The translations under genes were made by a program, and so were the position numbers. Shown here piece by piece: positions 9,164-18,506 of a DNA stretch of 64,000 bases. The stretch is from the NCBI RefSeq assembly GCF_000192865.1, contig NC_015276.1, positions 1,860,001 to 1,924,000 on the forward strand, read 5' to 3'. Within the stretch, counting starts at the first letter, position 1. Every line of letters starts with the position of its first letter. Under the pieces are notes generated by a model. The model was not told the DNA's origin, did no database searches, and worked only from the letters and a program-made list of their open reading frames with translations. Source of the stretch: Marinomonas mediterranea MMB-1 (GTDB taxonomy: Bacteria; Pseudomonadota; Gammaproteobacteria; Pseudomonadales; Marinomonadaceae).

Positions 9164-9472
9164 GTGAATTCGAGTCGTCGTACATTTATTAAACGTGGTT
9201 TGTTGGGAGCGGCAACCATACCTTTGGTCAATATCAGTTTTTCTGAGGCAAAGGCATCTGGATTGCCGATGCTCGACCCAAACATTATTAATGCAAAAGC
9301 ATTGGCGTATACCGATGATTACAAAACGGTGCAGTCGAAACCAGAGTATAAGCCTGATAGCACATGCTTAAATTGCTCTTACTTCAACCCAGAAAATGGA
9401 GCTTGTCCGATATTCGCAGGGTTTGCGGTGGCGGCCGAGGGTTGGTGTCGAGCGTGGAGGCCGGTTCGTTAA
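9164..9472 (+). CDS. High-potential iron-sulfur protein (HiPIP), Tat-exported
   Basis: A 102-residue periplasmic electron carrier. The GTG at 9164 is chosen because GGGAGA lies 7-8 bp upstream and the protein then begins directly with a twin-arginine signal (SSRRTFIKRGLLGAA). The mature part ends with the HiPIP cluster pattern CLNCSYFNPENGACPIF...GWC: four cysteines for a [4Fe-4S] centre. HiPIPs usually shuttle electrons between the bc1 complex or a dehydrogenase and terminal acceptors. Here it stands alone between an amine oxidase gene and the sarcosine oxidase operon, and a strong terminator follows it. Confidence 0.88.
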   Translation: MNSSRRTFIKRGLLGAATIPLVNISFSEAKASGLPMLDPNIINAKALAYTDDYKTVQSKPEYKPDSTCLNCSYFNPENGACPIFAGFAVAAEGWCRAWRPVR

Positions 9473-9514
9473 CGACGATTTCTGGTCATCGTTTATGTTA
9501 AGAGCGTGTTCGAG

Positions 9515-9549
9515 AAAAAGCGACGATCTTTAAGATTGGTCGCTTTTTT
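9515..9549 (+). terminator. Rho-independent terminator after the HiPIP gene
   Basis: A 10-bp stem (AAAAAGCGAC paired with GTCGCTTTTT) closes a 14-base loop and runs into six Ts. It ends transcription of the HiPIP gene and separates it from soxB. Confidence 0.85.
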
Positions 9550-9798
9550 GCTTTTCTAGGGACCTAGTGTCCGTTTTTAGTCAGTCCTTCTTCCTTCATC
9601 TCGTTTTCCAATTCAATAATCTATTTGCGACCTTCTTAAGGCGTCGTATTTGGTACTTTGCGAGGCGCTAGTAAGCATAATGCGACAGGGCGTTATCCTT
9701 ATTATCGAGTTAATTCAGTAGTATCTAGAGGTTCAATGGGCTAAGCCCTTTGCCCGAAGACACTTCCTGTCCTTATCATCCTTAGGGAGCGGAAATCG
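9550..9798. other. Leader region of the sarcosine oxidase operon
   Basis: About 250 bp without a credible ORF. It contains small hairpins (CTAGGGACCTAG near 9557, GGGC-TAA-GCCC at 9738-9748) and ends with the soxB Shine-Dalgarno (GGGAGCGG). A promoter must lie here because a terminator precedes it, but no convincing -35/-10 pair or recognisable riboswitch could be assigned. Confidence 0.3.
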
Positions 9799-11052
9799 AT
9801 GCAGCATTATTCTGGTTTCGGTCTGTTAAAGCACAGTCTTAGCCACCACGAAAACTGGCAACGTATTTGGCGTAATCCAACGCCAAAGAAAAAGTACGAT
9901 GTAATTATTGTTGGCGGTGGTGGTCATGGTTTAGCAACTGCCTACTATCTAGCGAAGCAATTTGGCGTTACTAACGTAGCGGTCATTGAAAAAGGGTATT
10001 TAGGGGGTGGTAACACCGCTCGAAATACAACCATCGTTCGTTCAAATTACCTTTGGGATGAAGCTGCCCATCTTTATGAGCACTCCATGAAATTGTGGGA
10101 AGGTCTTTCGCAAGATCTAAACTACAACGTTATGTTTTCTCAACGTGGCTGTCTGAACCTTGGTCATACCTTGCAGGATATGCGCGATATTGAACGTCGA
10201 GTTAATGCGAACCGCCTTAACGGAATCGACGGTGAGGTATTGGACGCACAGCAAGTAAAAGAGATTGTCCCTATTTTGGATTGCTCTTCAGACCGACGTT
10301 ATCCTGTTATGGGTGCTTCTTGGCAGCCTAGAGCGGGTGTAGCTCGACATGATGCTGTTGCGTGGGGATTTGCGCGTGGTGCAGATGCTCATGGTGTTGA
10401 TCTGATTCAACAAACAGAAGTGGTGGACTTCATCATTGAAGACGGTACGGTCATAGGCGTTAAAACGGATCGTTACGGTGAAATTAGAGCCGACCGTGTG
10501 GGTTGTGTGGTTGCGGGTAATTCGAGTGTCTTAGCGGCGAAAGCTGGGTTCGAATTGCCTTTGGAATCTCATCCGCTACAGGCATTGGTTTCTGAGCCGA
10601 TTAAACCGATCTTAGACACCGTTGTTATGTCTAACCATGTACATGGTTATGCGAGTCAATCTGATAAGGGCGATCTGGTTATCGGTGCAGGCATTGACGG
10701 ATACACAGGCTATGGTCAACGCGGCTCTTACGGAACGATCGAGCACACATTGCAAGCCATTGTTGAAATGTTCCCAATTTTCAGCCGTGTTCGTATGAAC
10801 CGTCAATGGGGCGGCATTGTAGATACTTGTCCAGATGCGTGTCCAATCGTCAGTGAAACACCTGTTAAGAATCTATTCTTTAACTGTGGTTGGGGAACAG
10901 GTGGATTTAAAGCGACTCCTGGGTCTGGCAACGTGTTTGCGGCATCCCTTGCAAAAGGTGAGATGCATGAGCTTGCTAAGCCGTTCTCGATGTTCCGTTA
11001 TCACAACGGGGCGTTGGTTGATGAACACGGTGCGGCAGGCGTCGCACACTAA
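9799..11052 (+). CDS. soxB: Sarcosine oxidase beta subunit
   Basis: A 417-residue catalytic subunit of heterotetrameric sarcosine oxidase, which demethylates sarcosine to glycine while reducing O2 to H2O2 and passing the methyl carbon to tetrahydrofolate. The Rossmann motif is DVIIVGGGGHGLATAYYLA at residues 34-52 (FAD). His184 in VARHDAVAWG is the expected site of covalent FMN by comparison with characterised beta subunits. The N-terminal HSLSHHENWQR stretch is typical of SoxB and not of the monomeric enzyme. It starts with ATG after GGGAGCGG and leads the order soxB-D-A-G-purU. Confidence 0.95.
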   Translation: MQHYSGFGLLKHSLSHHENWQRIWRNPTPKKKYDVIIVGGGGHGLATAYYLAKQFGVTNVAVIEKGYLGGGNTARNTTIVRSNYLWDEAAHLYEHSMKLWEGLSQDLNYNVMFSQRGCLNLGHTLQDMRDIERRVNANRLNGIDGEVLDAQQVKEIVPILDCSSDRRYPVMGASWQPRAGVARHDAVAWGFARGADAHGVDLIQQTEVVDFIIEDGTVIGVKTDRYGEIRADRVGCVVAGNSSVLAAKAGFELPLESHPLQALVSEPIKPILDTVVMSNHVHGYASQSDKGDLVIGAGIDGYTGYGQRGSYGTIEHTLQAIVEMFPIFSRVRMNRQWGGIVDTCPDACPIVSETPVKNLFFNCGWGTGGFKATPGSGNVFAASLAKGEMHELAKPFSMFRYHNGALVDEHGAAGVAH

Positions 11053-11067
11053 TTAAGGCAGCGGAAC

Positions 11068-11214
11068 ATGACTATGCTCAAAGGTTTAGCGTTAAAAACC
11101 GATTCAAACTGCTCCAATATTGAGAGTGAACTCCGCTTTTTCGTCGCGTCTGGCATTCTACTTTCATCATGCGCGACGTTTTCCGACAGCCTTATGCTAA
11201 AGGAGACCTGTTAA
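11068..11214 (+). CDS. Possible 48-residue small ORF between soxB and soxD
   Basis: An ATG preceded by GGCAGCGGAAC opens a 48-codon frame that fills the whole gap. Its stop overlaps the soxD start as TAATG, so it could be translationally coupled. The peptide begins MTMLKGLALK and has a hydrophobic stretch (FFVASGILLSSC) with three cysteines in total. No family is recognised and chance is possible; only the perfect gap-filling and coupling argue for it. Confidence 0.25.
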   Translation: MTMLKGLALKTDSNCSNIESELRFFVASGILLSSCATFSDSLMLKETC

Positions 11215-11498
11215 TGTTACATATTTACTGTCCTCATTGCTGCGAATATCGAGAAGAAGAAGAGTTCCATGCAAAAGGTCAAGCCCACATTGTGCGACCT
11301 CTTGATCCCGATGCTTGTACTGATCAGGAATGGGGCGAATTCATGTATTTTCGTAAGAACCCTCGTGGAATCCATCATGAACTTTGGGTTCATGCCGCGG
11401 GCTGTCGTAAATTCTTTAACGTGACGAGAAATACGCAGACATACGAAATAAAAGAAGTATACAAAGTCGGCGAAAAACCGACGATTGTTGCAGAGTAG
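11214..11498 (+). CDS. soxD: Sarcosine oxidase delta subunit
   Basis: A 94-residue small subunit that binds zinc and helps assemble heterotetrameric sarcosine oxidase. The start at 11214 is preferred over the in-frame ATG at 11169 because AAGGAGA sits 9-14 bp upstream and the protein then begins LHIYCPHCCEYREEEEF, as in other SoxD. Zinc ligands are expected from CPHC plus the later His/Cys of VHAAGCRKFF. It lies between soxB and soxA; the soxA start follows 11 bp downstream. Confidence 0.93.
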   Translation: MLHIYCPHCCEYREEEEFHAKGQAHIVRPLDPDACTDQEWGEFMYFRKNPRGIHHELWVHAAGCRKFFNVTRNTQTYEIKEVYKVGEKPTIVAE

Positions 11499-11509
11499 GG
11501 GAGCGAATA

Positions 11510-14500
11510 ATGACACAAAAAAACCGTTTAATGTCTGGTGGTCGTATCAATCGCTCCAAGCCTTTGTCGTTCACCTACAATGATAAACAATATTCCGGCT
11601 ATGAAGGCGACACGCTTGCCTCTGCACTGTTAGCAAATGGTGTAGACATCATTGGCCGAAGCTTTAAATACAGCCGTCCACGAGGCATTGTTGCAGCGGG
11701 CGCAGAAGAACCGAATGCGGTGATGCAAATCGGTGCAACTGAAGCGACTCAAACTCCGAATGTCCGTGCGACCCAGCAAGAGCTTTATCCTGGCTTGGTT
11801 TGTGGTGCGACAAACGGTTGGCCGAACGTAGACAATGATTTGATGGGGTTGGTAGGTAAAATTGGTGGTAAAGCGATGCCACCAGGTTTTTACTACAAAA
11901 CCTTTATGTATCCTAAATCAATGTGGGAAACATACGAATCGTACATCCGCAAAGCGGCTGGACTTGGCCGTTCTCCAAACGAATACGACGTTGATATATA
12001 CGACAAAATGAACCAGCACTGCGATGTGTTGGTAGTTGGAGCGGGGCCTGCGGGTTTGTCAGCGGCTCTTGTTGCTGCAAAAGCAGGCGCACGAGTGATC
12101 CTTGCGGATGAACAAAATGAATTTGGCGGCAGTTTATTAAGCAGCCGAGAAACTCTTGATGGTAAACCTGCGACAGAATGGGTGAGCAGTGTAGTAGAAG
12201 AGTTGTCGACGTTTGAGAATGTTGCTCTGATGCCTCGTTCAACTGTAAACGGGTACCACGATCATAACTTCCTTACCATTCATGAGCGTTGCACTGATCA
12301 TATTGCAGATCGTGCGCCAAATGGTCAGGTCCGCCAACGTTACCATCGCGTTCGTGCAAAATGGGTTGTGTTGGCAACGGGTGCTCACGAGCGTCCTTTG
12401 GTTTATGGCAATAACGATGTACCGGGTTGTATGCAAGCGAGTGCGGTATCGACTTACATAAATCGTTATGGCGTCGTGCCGGGGAATGAGTTGGTACTTA
12501 TGACAACCAATGACAATGCATACCATACAGCATTGGATTGGCACGATGCGGGCCGCAAAGTGATGGCCATCGTTGATACGCGTAAGAATCCATCAGGCGC
12601 TTTAGTTGAGGCAGCACGTAGCCGAGGTATCAATGTTATGGTGGGCTCGGGTGTCATTGAAGTGCATGGTAGCAAGCGCGTTACCAGTGTAAGCGTTGCA
12701 CCGCTTAATGAAGATGGCTCACGTGTAACGGGTTCCGTTATGAAAATCGGCACGGACACCGTTGCGTCATCCGGTGGTTGGAGCCCCGTCGTTCATCTTT
12801 CTTGTCATACAGGATCTCGTCCAGTTTGGAATGATGAAGCTCTAGGTTTTGTACCGGGCTCAACGGTTCAAAATCAATTCACCGCTGGTGCAATTAATGG
12901 TGAATATTCGACCGAAGGTGCATTAGGGCAAGGCGTAGAGTCTGCGAATGACGTTCTAAAAGCATTGGGGTTAGAAGCTGTATCCATTGCGTTGCCAGAA
13001 ACTGATGAGTCTGAGCAAAGCGAATCCATGGCTTTGTACCATGTTCCTCATACTAAACCGACGTCACAGGCTCCAAAACAATTTGTCGATTATCAAAATG
13101 ATGTAACGGCAGCGGGTATAGAGTTGGCATGTCGAGAAGGTTTTGAATCGATTGAACATGTTAAACGTTACACTGCAATGGGCTTTGGTACTGATCAGGG
13201 TAAGTTGGGTAACATAAACGGCATGGCGATTGCTGCAAAAATGCTCAATCAATCCATTCCTGAAACGGGAACGACGATCTTTCGTCCGAACTACACCCCC
13301 GTTACCTTTGGTGCAATTGTTGGTCGCGATTGTGGTGAGCTGTTTGATCCAATGCGTTACACGGCGATGCATGCATGGCATGAGGAACGTGGTGCCGAGT
13401 ATGAAGATGTTGGGCAATGGAAACGCCCTTGGTATTTCCCTCTAAAAGGCGAAAGTATGCAAGATGCTCTAAATCGTGAGTGTTTAGCAACGCGTGAATC
13501 AGTGGGTATATTGGATGCATCAACCCTAGGTAAGATTGATATTCAAGGTAAAGATGCACGTGAATTCTTAGGGCGCGTTTATACCAATGCGTGGGCTAAA
13601 TTGGCGGTTGGTAAGTGTCGTTACGGTCTTATGTGTGGTGAAGATGGAATGGTATTCGACGACGGGGTTACCTCTTGTCTAGGCGAAAATCATTTCTTAA
13701 TGACAACAACATCAGGCGGTGCAGCCCATGTGTTGGAATGGCTAGAGCTTTACCATCAAACAGAGTGGCCAGAAATGGAAGTGTACTTTACTTCTGTGAC
13801 TGATCACTGGGCTACTATGACAATTGCGGGTCCGAACAGTCGGAAATTGCTTGAAGAATTGACGGATTATGACGTCTCTTCCGAGAATTTTGGCTACATG
13901 GATTGGAAGAAAATGACGATTGCTGGAGTGCCTGCACGCGTTTTCCGAATTTCATTTACAGGTGAATTGTCTTACGAAATCAATGTGCAAGCGAACTACG
14001 GTTTGCATGTATGGAAAGCCTTGTTTGAACACGAAGACAAGTACAACTTAACACCGTACGGCACAGAAACAATGCACATTTTACGTGCTGAGAAAGGTTT
14101 CATTATCGCAGGTCAAGACACAGATGGATCGGTTCATCCATTTGACCTAGGTATGCCTTGGGCGGTTTCTATGAAAAAACCGTTTAGTTTCATCGGTAAG
14201 CGCGGTATGCAGCGTGAAGACTGTGTTCGCCCAGATCGTAAACAGTTAGTAGGTCTTAAAACTACAGATCCAAATATTGTTTTACCTGAAGGCGCACAGG
14301 GTGTATTCGACCCTAATGCTCCTATCCCAATGCCAATGGTCGGCCATGTAACGTCGAGCTATTGGAGTGCGAACTTGAATCGCTCAGTCGCGATGGGGTT
14401 TGTAAAAGGTGGGTCGGAAAGAATGGGTGAAAAAGTCTATTACCCGTTGGTTGATGGCCGAACAGTAGAAGCTGAAATCTGTAGTCCAGTATTTTTAGAT

Positions 14501-14527
14501 CCAAAAGGGGAGCGTCAACATGTCTGA
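11510..14527 (+). CDS. soxA: Sarcosine oxidase alpha subunit
   Basis: A 1005-residue large subunit. The N-terminal ferredoxin-like fold (about 1-110, cluster cysteines lost as in the family) is followed by an NAD-binding flavoprotein-like domain with VLVVGAGPAGLSAALVAAKA near 165-185. From about residue 605 there is a GcvT-like folate-binding domain (NRECLATRESVGILDASTLG; AEKGFIIAGQDTDGSVHP) where methylene-tetrahydrofolate forms. It binds NAD and THF and pairs with SoxB. Its last 8 bases overlap soxG. Confidence 0.95.
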   Translation: MTQKNRLMSGGRINRSKPLSFTYNDKQYSGYEGDTLASALLANGVDIIGRSFKYSRPRGIVAAGAEEPNAVMQIGATEATQTPNVRATQQELYPGLVCGATNGWPNVDNDLMGLVGKIGGKAMPPGFYYKTFMYPKSMWETYESYIRKAAGLGRSPNEYDVDIYDKMNQHCDVLVVGAGPAGLSAALVAAKAGARVILADEQNEFGGSLLSSRETLDGKPATEWVSSVVEELSTFENVALMPRSTVNGYHDHNFLTIHERCTDHIADRAPNGQVRQRYHRVRAKWVVLATGAHERPLVYGNNDVPGCMQASAVSTYINRYGVVPGNELVLMTTNDNAYHTALDWHDAGRKVMAIVDTRKNPSGALVEAARSRGINVMVGSGVIEVHGSKRVTSVSVAPLNEDGSRVTGSVMKIGTDTVASSGGWSPVVHLSCHTGSRPVWNDEALGFVPGSTVQNQFTAGAINGEYSTEGALGQGVESANDVLKALGLEAVSIALPETDESEQSESMALYHVPHTKPTSQAPKQFVDYQNDVTAAGIELACREGFESIEHVKRYTAMGFGTDQGKLGNINGMAIAAKMLNQSIPETGTTIFRPNYTPVTFGAIVGRDCGELFDPMRYTAMHAWHEERGAEYEDVGQWKRPWYFPLKGESMQDALNRECLATRESVGILDASTLGKIDIQGKDAREFLGRVYTNAWAKLAVGKCRYGLMCGEDGMVFDDGVTSCLGENHFLMTTTSGGAAHVLEWLELYHQTEWPEMEVYFTSVTDHWATMTIAGPNSRKLLEELTDYDVSSENFGYMDWKKMTIAGVPARVFRISFTGELSYEINVQANYGLHVWKALFEHEDKYNLTPYGTETMHILRAEKGFIIAGQDTDGSVHPFDLGMPWAVSMKKPFSFIGKRGMQREDCVRPDRKQLVGLKTTDPNIVLPEGAQGVFDPNAPIPMPMVGHVTSSYWSANLNRSVAMGFVKGGSERMGEKVYYPLVDGRTVEAEICSPVFLDPKGERQHV

Positions 14528-15173
14528 TACCGCAGTTGAAACACCAAACGTGATGGTAATGAATCAGCTTCCTTCATCGGAGATCGTAGGCGAATCGCCA
14601 TTGCATCATGCTGATTTGGCAAGTGCAGCCGCAGCAAAAAACGAAGGTGGTGTTCACCTTCGCGAAAACGCGTTGCAAGGCTTTTTAACGTTACGGTTGA
14701 ACCCTGAAAACAAAGATCTACTGGCGTCAGCGAATGCTGTGTTGGGTCTTGAGCTGCCGACTAAACCGCTTAGCTCCGTAACCCAAGGGACAACAACCGC
14801 TCGTTGGATGAGTCCGGATGAATGGTTGATCTCAGTGCCAGGTGAAGCTGCATTTGATCTAGAGGCGGCGTTCCAAGAAAAAGTGGATGGCCATTTTTCT
14901 CTGGTGAACTCCAGCGGAGGCGTGACGACTTTAGTCGTGTCTGGTGAGCATGTTGTCGAGATGCTGAAAAAATCTGTGCCTTATGATTTTCATATTAGCG
15001 AGTTTCCAGCGGGTAAAGTGGTCTCCACGCTGTTTGCAAAGAGCAGTGCGGTGATTCGTCGTTTGGATGAGCAAGCATTCGAATTGATTATTCGCCGTAG
15101 TTTTGCGGATTATATTTGGCTTTGGATTCAAGATGCTAGCCGTGAATATGGCTTGGTCATTAAGAACGACTAA
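14520..15173 (+). CDS. soxG: Sarcosine oxidase gamma subunit
   Basis: A 217-residue subunit with a GcvT/aminomethyltransferase-like fold, typical of SoxG: VHLRENALQGFLTLRL early, then TTARWMSPDEWLISVPG and the C-terminal RRSFADYIWLWIQDASREYGL. It has no catalytic motif of its own and completes the alpha-beta-gamma-delta tetramer with the alpha subunit. The start codon lies within the soxA end, giving coupled translation. A strong terminator follows. Confidence 0.93.
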   Translation: MSDTAVETPNVMVMNQLPSSEIVGESPLHHADLASAAAAKNEGGVHLRENALQGFLTLRLNPENKDLLASANAVLGLELPTKPLSSVTQGTTTARWMSPDEWLISVPGEAAFDLEAAFQEKVDGHFSLVNSSGGVTTLVVSGEHVVEMLKKSVPYDFHISEFPAGKVVSTLFAKSSAVIRRLDEQAFELIIRRSFADYIWLWIQDASREYGLVIKND

Positions 15174-15204
15174 GTATCACGTTCCGTACCTGGAAAACCT
15201 TTAG

Positions 15205-15235
15205 AAAAAGCCAGCCAACTTTGGCTGGCTTTTTT
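15205..15235 (+). terminator. Rho-independent terminator after soxG
   Basis: A 12-13 bp GC-rich stem (AAAAAGCCAGCC/GGCTGGCTTTTT) with a short ACTT loop and T-tract. It closes soxBDAG, though readthrough into purU 40 bp downstream is plausible because the two are functionally linked. Confidence 0.9.
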
Positions 15236-15276
15236 AGTCATGACTAACTTCACGCTATTTTTGAAAGAGAATACCT

Positions 15277-16143
15277 ATGAAATCGACAAAAAAACCATGG
15301 ATTTTTACCGCCAAATGCCCAAGTATTCTTGGAACGGTTGATGTGGTAACCCGCTATATGGCGGAATCAGGAAACTACGTTTCAGAGATCCATTCGTTTG
15401 ATGATTACGAATCAGACCAATTTTTTATCCGTATTGAATTTATTCCAAATGGTGACGCTTTTAGCGAAGACGTGTTTGCAGCGGATTTTCAGGCTAGAGC
15501 AGATGAATTTAACATGGAGTGGGCGTTAACACCTCCAGATCATAAGCCTCGTGTCGCGATTCTGGTATCGAAATACGACCATTGTTTAAATGACTTGTTG
15601 TACCGATACCGTACTGGTCAGTTGAATATTGAAGTGCCCGTGATTATCTCAAACCACCCTGACCTCAAGGATTTAGCTGATTGGCATGGTATTCCTTATT
15701 ATCATTTGCCTATTAGCGCAGAAACAAAGCCTCAACAAGAAGCTCAAGTAAAAGAGCTGATCGAAAAGTACGACGCTGAGCTGGTTGTGCTTGCGCGTTA
15801 TATGCAAGTTTTGTCTCCCGATATGTGCCAGTACCTAGATGGTAAAGCCATTAATATTCATCACTCACTATTGCCAGGTTTTAAAGGTGCTAGGCCGTAC
15901 CATCAAGCGTGGGAAAAGGGTGTGAAAATGGTTGGTGCGACGGCTCACTACGTGAATAACGACTTGGATGAGGGGCCAATTATCGCTCAAGGAATACAAA
16001 CGGTAGATCACGCACATTATCCGGAAGATTTGGTCGCCAAAGGGCAAGATGTGGAACGCGTAACCTTGTTTAATGCAGTTAAGTATCATGTTGAAAAGCG
16101 TGTGTTTTTAAATGGCAGTCGTACCGTAGTATTCGGTCGATAA
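15277..16143 (+). CDS. purU: Formyltetrahydrofolate deformylase
   Basis: A 288-residue cytoplasmic enzyme hydrolysing 10-formyl-THF to formate and THF. Residues 1-85 form an ACT regulatory domain (IFTAKCPSILGTVDVVTRYM). The formyltransferase domain carries INIHHSLLPGFKGARPYHQA and TAHYVNNDLDEGPII, with the catalytic Asn, His and Asp all present. Beside sarcosine oxidase its job is to regenerate free THF when methyl groups of sarcosine flood the folate pool. GAAAGAG precedes the ATG. Confidence 0.95.
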   Translation: MKSTKKPWIFTAKCPSILGTVDVVTRYMAESGNYVSEIHSFDDYESDQFFIRIEFIPNGDAFSEDVFAADFQARADEFNMEWALTPPDHKPRVAILVSKYDHCLNDLLYRYRTGQLNIEVPVIISNHPDLKDLADWHGIPYYHLPISAETKPQQEAQVKELIEKYDAELVVLARYMQVLSPDMCQYLDGKAINIHHSLLPGFKGARPYHQAWEKGVKMVGATAHYVNNDLDEGPIIAQGIQTVDHAHYPEDLVAKGQDVERVTLFNAVKYHVEKRVFLNGSRTVVFGR

Positions 16144-16149
16144 CTAAGT

Positions 16150-16183
16150 AAGGCATCTAAGGTTGAGTAATGTTAGATGCCTT
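16150..16183 (+). terminator. Hairpin after purU
   Basis: A perfect 11-bp stem (AAGGCATCTAA/TTAGATGCCTT) with a 12-base loop lies 6 bp past the purU stop, followed by a T-rich stretch (CAATTTTTTA) about 7 bp downstream. Probable intrinsic terminator. Confidence 0.7.
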
Positions 16184-16316
16184 GTATAGACAATTTTTTA
16201 GAGAGTTGTCTAAACTTTAACTACTTGAAGCTATTATAATTTCTATGCTATTCAACCTAACTAATTTAATTGACATAGGTTAATTGTTGTATTCCAGACA
16301 CTTTGCTCTAGAATAC

Positions 16317-16328
16317 ACAAAATTTTGT
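16317..16328. promoter_or_regulatory. Palindrome ACAAAATTTTGT in the sdaA leader
   Basis: A perfect 12-bp palindrome sits directly behind a candidate -10 (TAGAAT at 16309-16314, with TTGTAT 16 bp upstream as a poor -35) and just ahead of the sdaA Shine-Dalgarno (CTGGAGG). It is placed to act as an operator over the transcription start; AT-rich palindromes also arise by chance. Confidence 0.3.
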
Positions 16329-16344
16329 ATGTTCTGGAGGCAAA

Positions 16345-17721
<1,377 letters not shown>

Positions 17722-17740
17722 TCTTGGATTGTGTGTAATT

Positions 17741-17786
17741 TACGCAAGACGTACTAACTGTAGTAGTTTAACGTACGTCTTACGTA
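17741..17786. terminator. Long hairpin between convergent sdaA and the DUF2059 gene
   Basis: A 14-bp stem with a single mismatch (TACGCAAGACGTAC against GTACGTCTTACGTA) encloses an 18-base loop in the 75-bp convergent gap. A T-rich stretch follows on the plus side (GTGTTTTATTTAT), so it may serve both genes. Confidence 0.5.
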
Positions 17787-17795
17787 GAAAGTGTT

Positions 17796-18278
17796 TTATT
17801 TATCGTGAGCTTCAATAAAGGGGGTGAGCTTTTCAATTAAAAGGTGTTGTTTAGATTGACCTTCTTTTACACCTATTTGCATCGCGATACCCATAAGCTC
17901 GGGGGATTTTTCGGTAAACTTCATTCCCGCAGGAGTGCGATAGAAATCGGTAATAGATATTATTTCTTCTTCTGAGAAAGCTTGCGAGTATATAGATACA
18001 AGCTCATTGATTACTTTGGGGCGGTCGATGTCATTCTCAAACCAGTCTAAATAAATCGATAAAAGCTCGCTTTTTTCTTCTTGATTTAATTTTAATTGGA
18101 TCGACAGTTGATCTATAGCGGGCATCATAGCCTCAAACCCGCCAGTCATCTGCTCTTCCATCTTAATTACCTTAAAAAACTCCTCGACGGATTCTTTACT
18201 TGCGGACGCTGCGTTCAAATGTAGTGAATTAACCGCAGTGAAGATTACGAACGCCGTATTTATGAACGTCTTTTTCAT
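17796..18278 (-). CDS. DUF2059 family secreted protein
   Basis: A 160-residue predicted periplasmic protein. The ATG at 18278 is used rather than the GTG two codons upstream because the AGGAG motif overlaps that GTG and is correctly spaced for the ATG. A Sec signal (KKTFINTAFVIFTAVNSLHLNA) precedes a helical domain with the DUF2059 signature ITDFYRTPAGMKFTEKSPEL. The function of the family is not established. It is monocistronic and convergent with sdaA. Confidence 0.8.
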   Translation of the reverse strand: MKKTFINTAFVIFTAVNSLHLNAASASKESVEEFFKVIKMEEQMTGGFEAMMPAIDQLSIQLKLNQEEKSELLSIYLDWFENDIDRPKVINELVSIYSQAFSEEEIISITDFYRTPAGMKFTEKSPELMGIAMQIGVKEGQSKQHLLIEKLTPFIEAHDK

Positions 18279-18506
18279 TACCACTCCTTGTGCTGTTCAT
18301 ATGTGTTTTTACTTAGCGAGACGAATCATATCAAAGAACAGGAGCTGATAGGGTGCTCTTTTAAGTTTATGCAGTCTTAGTGGCTATATTCACTGCACTT
18401 TTTCCTCGTCGGTTTTAGTACGCCTCAAGTCGCTAACAGCCCACTCTTTTTCCCGTCTAAAAATTACACTGAATTCATTGTTCTATGAACCACAAAGGAT
18501 ACGACG

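Noticed and set aside
9550..9798. Riboswitch upstream of soxB (for example a glycine type)
   Set aside because: No glycine-riboswitch core or other known aptamer pattern could be recognised; only small hairpins are seen.
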